Shown here: positions 57,401 to 64,000 of the stretch, piece by piece
How the letters are laid out: every line of letters begins with the position of its first letter
Numbering within the stretch: position 1 is the first letter of the stretch
Assembly: GCA_963681505.1 (NCBI GenBank)
Contig: OY811977.1
Coordinates: 7,828,991-7,892,990, forward strand
Direction: 5' to 3'
DNA from: Eunapius fragilis
Taxonomy: Eukaryota > Porifera > Demospongiae > Spongillida > Spongillidae
DNA: 64,000 nt
Program-made: the position numbers and the translations under genes
Notes under the pieces: generated by a model
The model's database searches: none
Told to the model about the DNA's origin: nothing
The model's input: only the letters and a program-made list of their open reading frames with translations

Positions 57401-58547
57401 CTAGGATTATTGGAGAAGCCCACGGACTTGACGATGGTTGGATGATATCCTTCTGAAGCATATCATCGATCATCTTTTTTGCTTGTTCTCTCCGAAATGG
57501 TGGGACCCGTCTGCACTGCTGCCTGACCGGGGGACTAGTACCTGTATCGATGGAATGTTTAACAGCACCTGTGCGACCCATATCATCACTATTCTCAGCA
57601 AACACATCTGCAAATTCCATTAGTACTTCGTAAAGGCGATTTTTCTCTTCAGATGTTAAATCACCAGCACTTTTATTCGCTATGTCATGCAGCAAACTGC
57701 GCTTACGAGATGATACTTCCTCGTTGTCACCAGGTACTTTGCTGTTTTCACGTACTGGTGCCACCATCACTTCATCAAACGGTTTAGCAGTGGCCACATT
57801 TGTTCCCTTGTAGATGACTGCCTCTGTTGGTAGGGGGTTTATGATTAGTATGGGTACCTGCCCACCTGGCAATGGTGTCACCAGGGCTCCGGCCACAAGA
57901 ATTGGAAGGTCAAATCGTGATCCTTCCACCAACCACGTGCCTGTTCCCTCAGTGGATGAAACCGTAGCTACTGCTTGTACCTCACTGAACGGGGGAATAG
58001 CCAAGGTTTCAACCAAGGCTACCTGGAGTTCATCATGTTCTCGGCTGCATCTGTCGGTGTGGTTCGAGCTGGTCTTTCTTGTCACCTCCTCCAGTGGTAC
58101 CATAACATTTCTGAATTGAAGGGTGTTCTTTGACAGGTCAATGACGCCTCCATATTTCTTCAGAAAATCTGATCCAACGATGCAATCTACACCGAGCATA
58201 TCAACAACAACAAAGTCAGACACAAAAGTTGTACCAGCAATGTCCAATTGCAACGTCGATACACCACATACTGAAACAGGGCTACCTTCCACACCAACCA
58301 ATTTGTGTCCCTCCCACGGTGCTAGGCTGCAGTTGACTCCCTCCAGCTGGCTCCAAGCCGTCTTCTTAAATAGACTCACTGTGGCGCCAGTGTCAACCAT
58401 GCATTTAACAATCTTATTTTTCACACAGGCTGTTATACAAGGTGATGATGCGGGGTTTATTGCTAAACTACAATGGACCATTGTATTAAGTCCCTCATGC
58501 ACTTGGTCCCTAGTGGTGAGGGGTTCTAGTTTCCCTGCTTCGAGCAT
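54480..58547 (-). CDS. pol: gypsy pol polyprotein (PR-RT-RNase H-IN)
   Basis: 1,355 residues without interruption, in the -1 frame to gag with a 22-base overlap. Domains: aspartic protease (VDTGATVSLF, Asp about 52), reverse transcriptase (residues about 360-540, VYIDDIVIMG active site about 491-500), RNase H (DTDACETGIGAVLLQ about 639; TDHSS 706), and integrase with an HHCC finger (HLHEGAFGGHL…CKTCPTCAARK, about 870-915). The integrase catalytic triad is D941, D1001 and E1037, spaced D-D-35-E. A GPY/F-like stretch (PWTGPFKVIKKISPVVYRI) follows; no chromodomain is seen. The C-terminal 120 residues are low-complexity and acidic/basic. Translation is probably only by frameshift from gag rather than from the internal ATG at 58,547. 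Confidence 0.96.
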   Translation of the reverse strand: MLEAGKLEPLTTRDQVHEGLNTMVHCSLAINPASSPCITACVKNKIVKCMVDTGATVSLFKKTAWSQLEGVNCSLAPWEGHKLVGVEGSPVSVCGVSTLQLDIAGTTFVSDFVVVDMLGVDCIVGSDFLKKYGGVIDLSKNTLQFRNVMVPLEEVTRKTSSNHTDRCSREHDELQVALVETLAIPPFSEVQAVATVSSTEGTGTWLVEGSRFDLPILVAGALVTPLPGGQVPILIINPLPTEAVIYKGTNVATAKPFDEVMVAPVRENSKVPGDNEEVSSRKRSLLHDIANKSAGDLTSEEKNRLYEVLMEFADVFAENSDDMGRTGAVKHSIDTGTSPPVRQQCRRVPPFRREQAKKMIDDMLQKDIIQPSSSPWASPIILVPKTDGSLRFCIDYRKLNSVTRKDAYPLPRVDDTLEALSGSKWFSTLDLICGYWQVEIEEKDRHKTAFCTREGLFEFKVMPFGLCNAPAVFQRLMDLVLSGIQWERCLVYIDDIVIMGKTFERHLQNLILVLERLRRAGLRLKPSKCSLFQEKVVYLGHVVTREGIHTDPEKVNAVKTWPVPTSGRDVQQFLGLVGYYRNYIQNFATIAKPLYQLTERGREFCWSEECSISFQELRSQLVAASILAFPDFSKPFLLDTDACETGIGAVLLQKHDGLERVVAYASRTLSKAERKYCVTRKELLAVVTFLKHFRPYLLGHHFTLRTDHSSLQWIYSMKEPEGQLARWLEQIQEFDFKVVHRKGSCHQNADALSRLHNLGESESPGKVLQLEYPAQSCSCAVQDSDQPLTGIRELQGADEDIGPFLQSVISGKVPEASFCKGKSREFNQLVQQWEQLLVKNGVLFRHREDAESVIQQVVVPKAARSQVLKHLHEGAFGGHLGEAKTLGRLRERFYWPGFSEDAVEWCKTCPTCAARKNPSHKSRAPLQSMTAGYPLQLVAVDIVGPLTPSKSEDTYILVASDYFTRWVEAYAIPNQEAVTVANKLVDEFFCRFSVPEQLHSDQGRQFEANVMQEVCRLLQIDKTRTTPYHPQSDGLVERFNRTMLAMLASTVEDDPSNWEQHLRKVCMAYNTSVHPSTGYAPFYLMFGRLARLPVDIMYGSCPTEPVSPHQYVKTLKATMEGAYEKAREHLKATAVRSEELYNKRVHGREFQVGELVWLNNPVVPRGRSRKLHCPWTGPFKVIKKISPVVYRIQDKRPGSRKRVVVHFDRLKPCPDNIRIKPVGDEVQNTDASSDRREPAQPPGSQLQFFEEDDQDVVVDPGTRNEEQEPDGSGLAELPPAPRERSHTAPELAPGVNPEGAALESETALSPASRSDESGRSRHQKRVRQSPPEQSASRYPKRTRNAPSRYGWNPVW

Positions 58548-59407
58548 TTGCCCTCAGCAGCGCAGTTTCTTGCGATATGGCCCACCTGCCCACATCTGTA
58601 GCATACAATTCGCTTACTTCCGCCCCCACCACCTGTACCAGTCGTCCGCATTGGTCTCTTGCCAGCCACCGTTCCCCCTAACAAAGTTTCCAACCTTTCC
58701 AGCCGCTCTGTTAATGCTTTCAGCATTTCTACCACCGCGTCCTGTCCGCTACCACTGGAAGACGTGACGGAAATACTGTGGGCTTCTGCTTCCTCTGCGA
58801 CCGCTGATGCATTGAGCTCTTGTCGCAATCCCGGGCGGAGATAGGACTGTATCTCCAGCGTCGCGGTGACAGCTTCGTCGACAGTTTTCGGCTCTCGCTG
58901 TCGAACAGCAAATGCAACCTGAGGGTTATCAAGCTCACCTAGGTATCTCTCGAGAGCAAGCAATTCTTTTGCTTTATCGTCCAGCTCTGGTAAAGCCTTT
59001 TCAGCCAGGACCCGTAGCTCGTCTGCGAAATCACCCCAGGACTCATCTCTCTTGCGTCTCCTGGCCTGAAATTCAACAAAATACAACTTTCGCTTACTTT
59101 CTGGCTCGAAACGTTTTTGTAACGCTTCCTTTGCTGCTTCGTAGTCATCTTTGGTTTCCGAGGAAAGTCGCTTCCACGCTGTCTGCGCTTTCCCTGTTAG
59201 TCGCACTGGCAACCACAACCGCTTCTTTTCGTCGTCCCAACCGTTCACCAAAGCAACGGCTTCGAAATGGTCTATCCACTCCGCCCAACTAGACAGACCT
59301 GAGAAAGAATCAGGCGAAACGAGAGGGCGACTAGCGCCAACGGACGCGGCCACCCTTTCGAGCTGAGTTGTCCGAGTGGCTCCAACTTCTTCGCTCTCGT
59401 TCGCCAT
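58526..59407 (-). CDS. gag: gypsy gag polyprotein
   Basis: 293 residues from ATG at 59,407 (MANESEEVGATRTT). The capsid-type core includes FSGLSSWAEWIDHFEAVA and 'WKRLSSETKDDYEAAKEALQ'. The C terminus has one CCHC zinc knuckle, CYRCGQVGHIARNC (residues about 269-282), which binds genomic RNA. It ends GKCSKQGN-TAG, with the frameshift heptamer forming its last two codons and the preceding base. Confidence 0.95.
   Translation of the reverse strand: MANESEEVGATRTTQLERVAASVGASRPLVSPDSFSGLSSWAEWIDHFEAVALVNGWDDEKKRLWLPVRLTGKAQTAWKRLSSETKDDYEAAKEALQKRFEPESKRKLYFVEFQARRRKRDESWGDFADELRVLAEKALPELDDKAKELLALERYLGELDNPQVAFAVRQREPKTVDEAVTATLEIQSYLRPGLRQELNASAVAEEAEAHSISVTSSSGSGQDAVVEMLKALTERLERLETLLGGTVAGKRPMRTTGTGGGGGSKRIVCYRCGQVGHIARNCAAEGKCSKQGN
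58529..58535 (-). promoter_or_regulatory. -1 ribosomal frameshift site GGGAAAC
   Basis: In the gag frame the transcript reads CAG GGA AAC TAG, i.e. X-XXY-YYZ with the stop immediately after. Shifting back one base gives GGG AAA CTA GAA, exactly the start of pol (…AGKLEPL). GGGAAAC is a known efficient slippery heptamer in retroviruses. Confidence 0.85.
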
Positions 59408-59423
59408 CCTGCCGACTACGCCA
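59406..59423 (-). promoter_or_regulatory. primer binding site for tRNA-Ser
   Basis: Two bases after the 5' LTR, the transcript reads TGGCGTAGTCGGCAGGAT, the exact complement of the 3' end of animal tRNA-Ser (…ATCCTGCCGACTACG plus CCA). The last two bases (AT) are the first two of the gag ATG. Confidence 0.9.
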
Positions 59424-59425
59424 CG

Positions 59426-59588
59426 TGTAGTACTATTGCCGAGAGTCTATAGCAAATCACTGTAATATATAATTACAAGCAGACTGCCCCTAAAAGGGCA
59501 ATACAGGGTTTAAATACATCCACCAGCGCATGCGTGGAGCTGGCCAAGCACTACGCATATAAGTACAGAATAATATACCATCGCTACA
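59426..59588 (-). repeat. 5' LTR of the gypsy element
   Basis: 163 bp. In transcript orientation it begins tgtagcgatgg and ends tagtactaca. A TATTTAAA-like box lies mid-LTR (complement of 'tttaaata', about 59,510) as a candidate TATA element. No canonical AATAAA is seen. Confidence 0.95.
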
Positions 59589-59599
59589 CTAGTATTACA

Positions 59600-59806
59600 T
59601 GAAACAGCCCGGCACTACCACAGTCCCCTCCTCTTCCCCCCAAACTAATGATGTGGGACAACTCTTGGACACACCCACCTAGCTTCCTGGCAGGAGTGGG
59701 TGACACTATATCCTCCACACCATTGTACTCAATGTTCTCCTTCATGGCCTCGAAGGCATCAGTGCTGAGGGCATTGGCCACAACGGACGCAGCTTTGAAA
59801 GGTCTA
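59600..59806 (-). CDS. conserved exon of an unrecognised gene, copy B
   Basis: Counterpart of 27,800-28,018, open as 'PFKAASVVANALSTDAFEAM' … ARKLGGCVQELSHIISLGG. The gypsy element landed just beyond its 3' side (59,589), so whatever lay downstream of this exon is now 8.3 kb away. Confidence 0.4.
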
Positions 59807-60304
59807 AAATAATTACATACAGATAAGTATGTATGGATCTTCAAATACTGATCCTCCGTGAGATGAATGCTTTGAGTTGTCTTGCATCAAAGTGAGGATA
59901 TAATTAAGTTGGTCATGCATTTTGCTGACAGGTGGCATGCATGAGACTTTGAGCAGTTTACCTTGGTCAAGGAGAGTTGTATATTATGGATAATGTGAAA
60001 ACCACTATCAGATGGAGTGTTATATAAGTATCTGATCCACACATACACAAACACTGGCTATGGTAGTGAATTCGTGTATTTGTTGTATAAGTTTCTGCCT
60101 GATCTCAAACACACTCATACCGTTTGGCCACGCCCATCTACGGACGGCAGTAATTATATGGTACAGAAGAATTAAGAAGAGAAAGAAAATAAAAAGCCTT
60201 ATTGGGCAATGCGGATCCAGAAGATGGCCGCCGTATAACTTCCTCACGATTGGTTACATGGTAACAGCTCAACCAAGCTTTCTTTCTAATCCAAAGTGAT
60301 GGGT

Positions 60305-60376
60305 ACGTGCTTCGCATGGACCCAAGTCGCGCGGTCGCATCGCTGATGCACCGGTCCCCTCAGTGCGGCAAAAGGT
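60305..60376 (+). pseudogene. first exon of ankyrin-Roc gene, copy B, start destroyed
   Basis: Matches 28,524-28,595, but ACGT is inserted after ATGGGT (ATGGGTACGTGC). The ATG now opens a frame that stops within 16 codons (…RSHR-stop), and the frame that joins exon 2 has no ATG and meets TGA upstream. Confidence 0.8.
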
Positions 60377-60562
60377 ACGTATCTAGCTAGGGATAAGGGG
60401 CTGGTTTACCGTTACTCTGAATGTTAACCTCTCCCCTCGTGTCAGGAACTTTTACGGGACAAATTTTTACATAGGCCTATGTAATCATATCAGAACTAGG
60501 CCTACATGTACATGTAATCAGCGCGTATACGTACGTACCAGTTAACGTCTCTCGGTCAAATG

Positions 60563-60833
60563 TAGGCCGTTGCCTCCAGCCCGGTTGTACGGTTTTAACT
60601 GGACCATCCCCACCCCACCCCCCTCCCCCCCCCCCCTCCCCCGCCACGAAATCAAACAAATATCAGCTCACAAAAATGTGCTATCTGTATATGTGTTCAT
60701 ACGTCAGGTGGATGCTACATGGAACTGCGCCGTAGAGCTTCGAGCTTCGCCTGGGAAGCCTCCCCCCTGCTGATTATATCCTGCCGGACATCACTACAAC
60801 CGAACCCCTTTGTATAGTGTGGCTACGGCCCTG
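60563..60833. mobile_element. AGGGCC-ended MITE, copy B position
   Basis: Same flanks (AAATG) and same ends as 28,774-29,035, with a slightly longer C/T run. One G is lost near the left end (taggccg). Confidence 0.85.
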
Positions 60834-60945
60834 AAATGCCATACACCATTTGCTTCTGGACTTTATATTGTTGGCGGGAAATCATAGGTATATATAATTA
60901 TAGTTTGGGGCATACATGTAGGCAGAGATAATATCTCTGATGTAG

Positions 60946-61103
60946 GTGTAGTTTAAGTGGTGATCTTTTATTTAGAGCCACCTCAGCCTCTCGCTTAGGG
61001 AATCCTAACCATCGATATAACTGCTGAGCCTGTGTTGCTTAGCTTGCTACGTCCAAGGTCCATTTGGTTGAGCAAGGCCATATGATTACCACTTAAACTA
61101 CAC
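60946..61103. mobile_element. foldback element GTGTAGTTTAAGTGGT, copy B
   Basis: Counterpart of 29,106-29,263. About 50 extra bases precede it in B (60,885-60,940) compared with A. Confidence 0.75.
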
Positions 61104-61605
61104 TCATGCCAAGGCTGATAGTAGAATTGATCGCTTATGATGGTTTTAGCACATGCCCCAATGGACTGTCGTTACCATGACATATCGTGACCTCTGTAGT
61201 ATCTCGTTACTAGGCAACAGTGCAGTGGTGTTCTCTGATAACAAGCTGTGCCCAAAGTGTGGGAGAGACATGCATGTTGTCAGGATAAAGGATGTGACTC
61301 TGAGGAGAATGGGATGGAGATCCCCAGGGTAGGAGGTGGCCCTGCATGCGATCACGGGGGACACATATTGACTGCTGTGGGTAAAATAGATGCTTGAAAT
61401 GGATGTATGCTCTTAGGCTGTTAGTAAGTTCAGAATGGGTAGTTGATTGTCACTGGGTACCTGGGAGGATGGTGAGGACAACTGGGAAATGGTTTTTGGT
61501 GGAGGGAGGCTTTTGGTAGATATTGTTGGTTAAAGGGAACATACATGTTGTTAGTTAGGTTGTTAGTAAGTTCATATTGTTACACAAAGTGCTGTTGACT
61601 GCATG

Positions 61606-61797
61606 GTATACCTTCATACATGTACCCTGCTACTATTGGAGGGCAGAGTGTGGTATACCTTCATACATGTGTACCCTGCTACTATTGGAGGGCAGAGTGT
61701 GGTATACCTTCATACATGTACCCTGCTACTATTGGAGGGCAGAGTGTGGTATACCTTCATACATGTACCCTGCTACTATTGGAGGGCACAGTGTGGT
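61606..61797. repeat. 47-bp minisatellite, four units, single in copy A
   Basis: Unit starts 'ggtataccttcatacatgta' and ends 'ggagggcagagtgt'. Copy A has one unit (29,626-29,672), so the array expanded after duplication. The 77- and 89-residue frames across it are artefacts. Confidence 0.9.
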
Positions 61798-61991
61798 TTC
61801 TGAGAGATGAGTGGAAGAGAAAGTTGTATACAGAATGGGTAGTTGATTGTCACTGGGTATTTGGGAGGATGGTGAGGACAACTTGGTAATGGTTTTTTGG
61901 TGGAGGTAGGTTTTTGGTAGATATTGTTGGTTAAAGGGAACATACATGTGTTTGCATTATTGTATGTTCATCCATGTTGATATCACTGTAG

Positions 61992-62090
61992 GAACTGGAA
62001 GTGAAGCTAAGAGCTGCAGCAAGTTGTCGCAGGACTGAGGAGGTGATCGGGCTGCTTGATGGAGGGGTTAACGTTGATGCTACTGATAAG
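61992..62090 (+). CDS. ankyrin exon 2, copy B
   Basis: 99 bases, phase 0, 'ELEVKLRAAASCRRTEEVIG' LLDGGVNVDATDK, followed by gtgaga. Open, but without a usable first exon and with no later ankyrin exon: sequence diverges from copy A eight bases after the donor. Confidence 0.75.
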
Positions 62091-62097
62091 GTGAGAC

Positions 62098-63110
62098 GTG
62101 TGTGTCATAGATGAAGTCCCCTTAGTCCTCATTGACAAGCAGAAGCGACAGAAGAAACCAAGCTCTTCCATCGCTACAGACATCACGGCTCACGAGATAG
62201 CCGTGCCTGACCTCCCAAAATCATCGCCGCGTAGGGTGAGCATGGTTGAAGCCCTCCAGGTGAGTAAGTTCAAACAGCCTCTGGAGGTGGAGACATCTGT
62301 GAACATCATCAGTGAGGGTACCACTGTGAACGTTATCAAGGTGGAGACCTGATGGACAGGGAGCAGGACTCCACCTATGAGAAGCTTCTGCAGGGAACGT
62401 GGCCCCTCCCCTAAGGATGCCCAGTGTTAGCCCTGAGCACAAGCCTGGGGTGACCTCTGGGGGAGCTGAGCAACGGAGCTTGAAGGTTGTGCTGTCTAGT
62501 GGTGAGGTGGGGATGATGGCTGAAGAGGTGCCCCAGATTAGCATCATGGAGGACAGGCAGGAGGGTGTGGTGGCTGTGGGTGAGGAGGAAACAAGGTTAG
62601 CTCTGGGGGGAGGGGGGAAGGTGGGGGAGGTTAGCCCTTTGAGTGAGATAGAGAGAGAGGGAGAGGAAGAGAGGGAGGGAGGGAGCGAGGGAGGGAGGGA
62701 CATTCATATGTACATGTACATGTAGATGTGCATATATGTGTGCATGATATGTACAGGGGTAAAATATACTCATGAATCATATTCCAGTCGTTACTCTGTG
62801 GTTGCTCCACTAGTACATGTACATGTACATATGCATATAAAGACTGTGTTTCTACACATTTCCATGTACATACACTGTACAGTACATCTTGATGTAATGG
62901 TGACCCTTCTGGTACATGCATGTTTGTGCTCTGTTGCAGGTTCTGTCCTTCGTCGCCTCAAGTTGATGGCAAATACAACCCTAAGGAAAGGAGAGCTTCC
63001 AAGCAGTCCATTGAGTCATACAAGAACGAAACTGAAACCACCACAACTGAAGTTGCCATCATTGGCTTTGATGAGCAGACCGCTGAATGCAATGATGGCT
63101 CCACCAGTGT
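62098..63110 (+). CDS. unrecognised gene, at least three exons
   Basis: A frame beginning at the duplication boundary, 'VIDEVPLVLIDKQKRQKKPS' … SPRRVSMVEALQ, ends at donor 'gtgagt' (62,260). A second open block (to 62,595) reads 'SLKVVLSSGEVGMMAEEVPQ' ISIMEDRQEG…GEEETR with donor 'gttagc'. It joins in phase to 62,941-63,109 ('PQVDGKYNPKERRASKQSIE' … EVAIIGFDEQTAECNDG) with donor 'gtacgt'. The block 62,261-62,400 has a TGA in the most obvious frame and may be intronic. Charged, low-hydrophobicity protein; no family recognised. The first exon is truncated by the duplication breakpoint. Confidence 0.4.
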
Positions 63111-63644
63111 ACGTTTTTATTTAAATAACATAACTGTTTGGTGGTCCCTGTCTGTACACATGTACACTGCCTTTTTGAGAGATTGTGGTTTACATGTTGG
63201 TCTGTCTCCTATAACAGCGGTCTCTATCAGACAACTCTATGTGCTCATCTGGAAACACTCCCAGAGGTGTGTACGACTAGTTATATTTACATGTACATGC
63301 TTATCACACACATGGTGTTAACAGCAGCACCTATTAATGGTCAGCATAATTTCTATATATTCTATAAATCAATGGTCATATGTATGAATTCATAAACCAA
63401 ATTGAAAGCAATCAAAGGTCAAAATTGTCTTTGTATAAAATAAAGAACGTTATTATTGAGGTTAGATGAAATACATGCAATTAGACAAATTGCTTTAAAA
63501 TACAGTTTCTTTACTAACCAATTGACTTTCTGCTCGAGAGATTGGCGCTGGGATTTTAAAATTTTTAAACTTAGATTTTAGGGGGCCTTAAGCTATACCA
63601 GAATAGATTATATCTGTTGACAGCTCTGACCAGGACACTGTATG

Positions 63645-63697
63645 CTGTTGCACCGGAGATAATATATATATATATATATAATCTCTGGTTGCACCAT
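63645..63697. repeat. TA microsatellite inside a hairpin
   Basis: 'ttgcaccggagat' and 'atctctggttgcac' flank about 20 bases of TA; arms (A)CCGGAGAT/ATCTCTGGT are complementary apart from one base, giving a long AT-stemmed cruciform. Confidence 0.8.
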
Positions 63698-63782
63698 ACA
63701 TGTATGTGTGGACAGTACTGTGAATTTACATGTACATACATGGTCCAGATATAATTACCACTTCCATGTAAAGGCTCGCATA

Positions 63783-63910
63783 TACGGGTCGACTTCCTGC
63801 CAATTTATTGCCTGCAACTCAAATGAATGTGCGTAACAACTCCGTTAAACTTTAGTTCACCTGTATTCATTTACGTTGCAGGCGATAAATCGGCAGGTAG
63901 TCGACCCGTG
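63783..63910. mobile_element. foldback MITE with TA duplication
   Basis: 128 bp. Left 'tacgggtcgacttcctgcca' and right (reverse complement) 'cacgggtcgactacctgccg' stay complementary for about 45 bases, leaving a small loop. TA on both sides (63,781-63,782; 63,911-63,912). A Tc1/mariner-type non-autonomous element is the likeliest class. Confidence 0.85.
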
Positions 63911-64000
63911 TACATCGGCTTTTAGGTTTACCATAGTATGCACGATGTCCAATCGTACTGATATCATTATGTACATGTGCACGTTCATGTACGTACATGT

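Larger units (their letters stand above)
51257..59588 (-). mobile_element. Ty3/gypsy LTR retrotransposon, near-intact, with nested transposon
   Basis: Two 163-bp LTRs (TG…CA) enclose gag and pol on the minus strand. Target duplication CTAG (51,253-51,256; 59,589-59,592) is confirmed by copy A's empty site 'gcctagtg…gatgaaacagccc' at 27,801-27,825. LTRs differ at one position, pointing to recent insertion. The PBS, frameshift site and polypurine tract are all present (separate entries). Removing the 3-kb nested element and its TA leaves about 5.3 kb, a normal size for Metaviridae-type elements. Coding frames have no internal stop. Confidence 0.96.
48182..62098 (+). repeat. segmental duplication, copy B
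   Basis: Direct repeat of 23,594-29,970 starting abruptly inside a PH-domain exon and ending about eight bases after ankyrin exon 2. It is 13.9 kb long because of the 8.3-kb gypsy insertion. Two pre-existing MITEs are shared with A; A's two private insertions are absent. Confidence 0.95.

Noticed and set aside
58123..58767. 214-residue plus-strand frame within the gypsy element
   Set aside because: Antisense shadow of gag-pol; no independent support.
59406..59423. partial tRNA-Ser gene
   Set aside because: Only the 18 bases complementary to the tRNA 3' end are present, at the exact primer-site position of the LTR element.

Overview
The window is animal nuclear DNA, AT-leaning, with short coding exons split by GT-AG introns. 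Recognisable host exons belong to metazoan-type families: an EFA6/PSD PH domain, an ankyrin-Roc-COR-Death protein, TRIM-NHL with a filamin repeat, RACGAP1-type RhoGAP, TRRAP, and a repeat-rich adhesion receptor. A sponge or another early-branching animal fits best, but this is inference from gene content. The palindrome ACATGTACATGT is scattered through introns and spacers and is rare inside the transposons. I saw no rRNA, tRNA or CRISPR array.

Layout. 1-6.9 kb: almost no genes; G/C runs, minisatellites and one MITE. 6.9-18.2 kb: a mosaic of broken gene pieces. A receptor 3' end (+) facing a TRIM-NHL gene (-) occurs twice; between them lie RACGAP1-like exons, TRRAP exons in scrambled order, and three minisatellites of about 300-570 bp. 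19.1-21.8 kb: a piggyBac element with TTAA ends. 22-26.8 kb: PH-domain half of an EFA6/PSD-like gene (copy A). 28.5-46.1 kb: an ankyrin-Roc-COR-Death gene with about one ankyrin repeat per exon; its introns hold a hAT relic and retroelement relics. 48.2-62.1 kb: copy B, a direct segmental duplicate of 23.6-30.0 kb, opened by a near-intact Ty3/gypsy LTR element that itself carries a 3-kb DNA transposon in one LTR. 62.1-63.1 kb: exons of an unrecognised gene. The window ends with a foldback MITE.

Because A and B can be compared base by base, each copy shows the empty site for insertions in the other. The hAT-like element (24,349-24,844) and the CACTG-ended element (27,118-27,595) are only in A. 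The gypsy element is only in B. Two MITEs are in both and so predate the duplication. The copies also differ in coding integrity: A has a TGA where B has CGA in the EFA6-like coiled coil, while B has lost the start of the ankyrin gene's first exon through a 4-bp insertion.

The gypsy element shows a tRNA-Ser primer binding site overlapping the gag start codon, gag and pol in a -1 frame relation with a slippery heptamer directly before the gag stop, a polypurine tract, and LTRs differing at one position. All calls come from reading the sequence; no alignment or database search was run.
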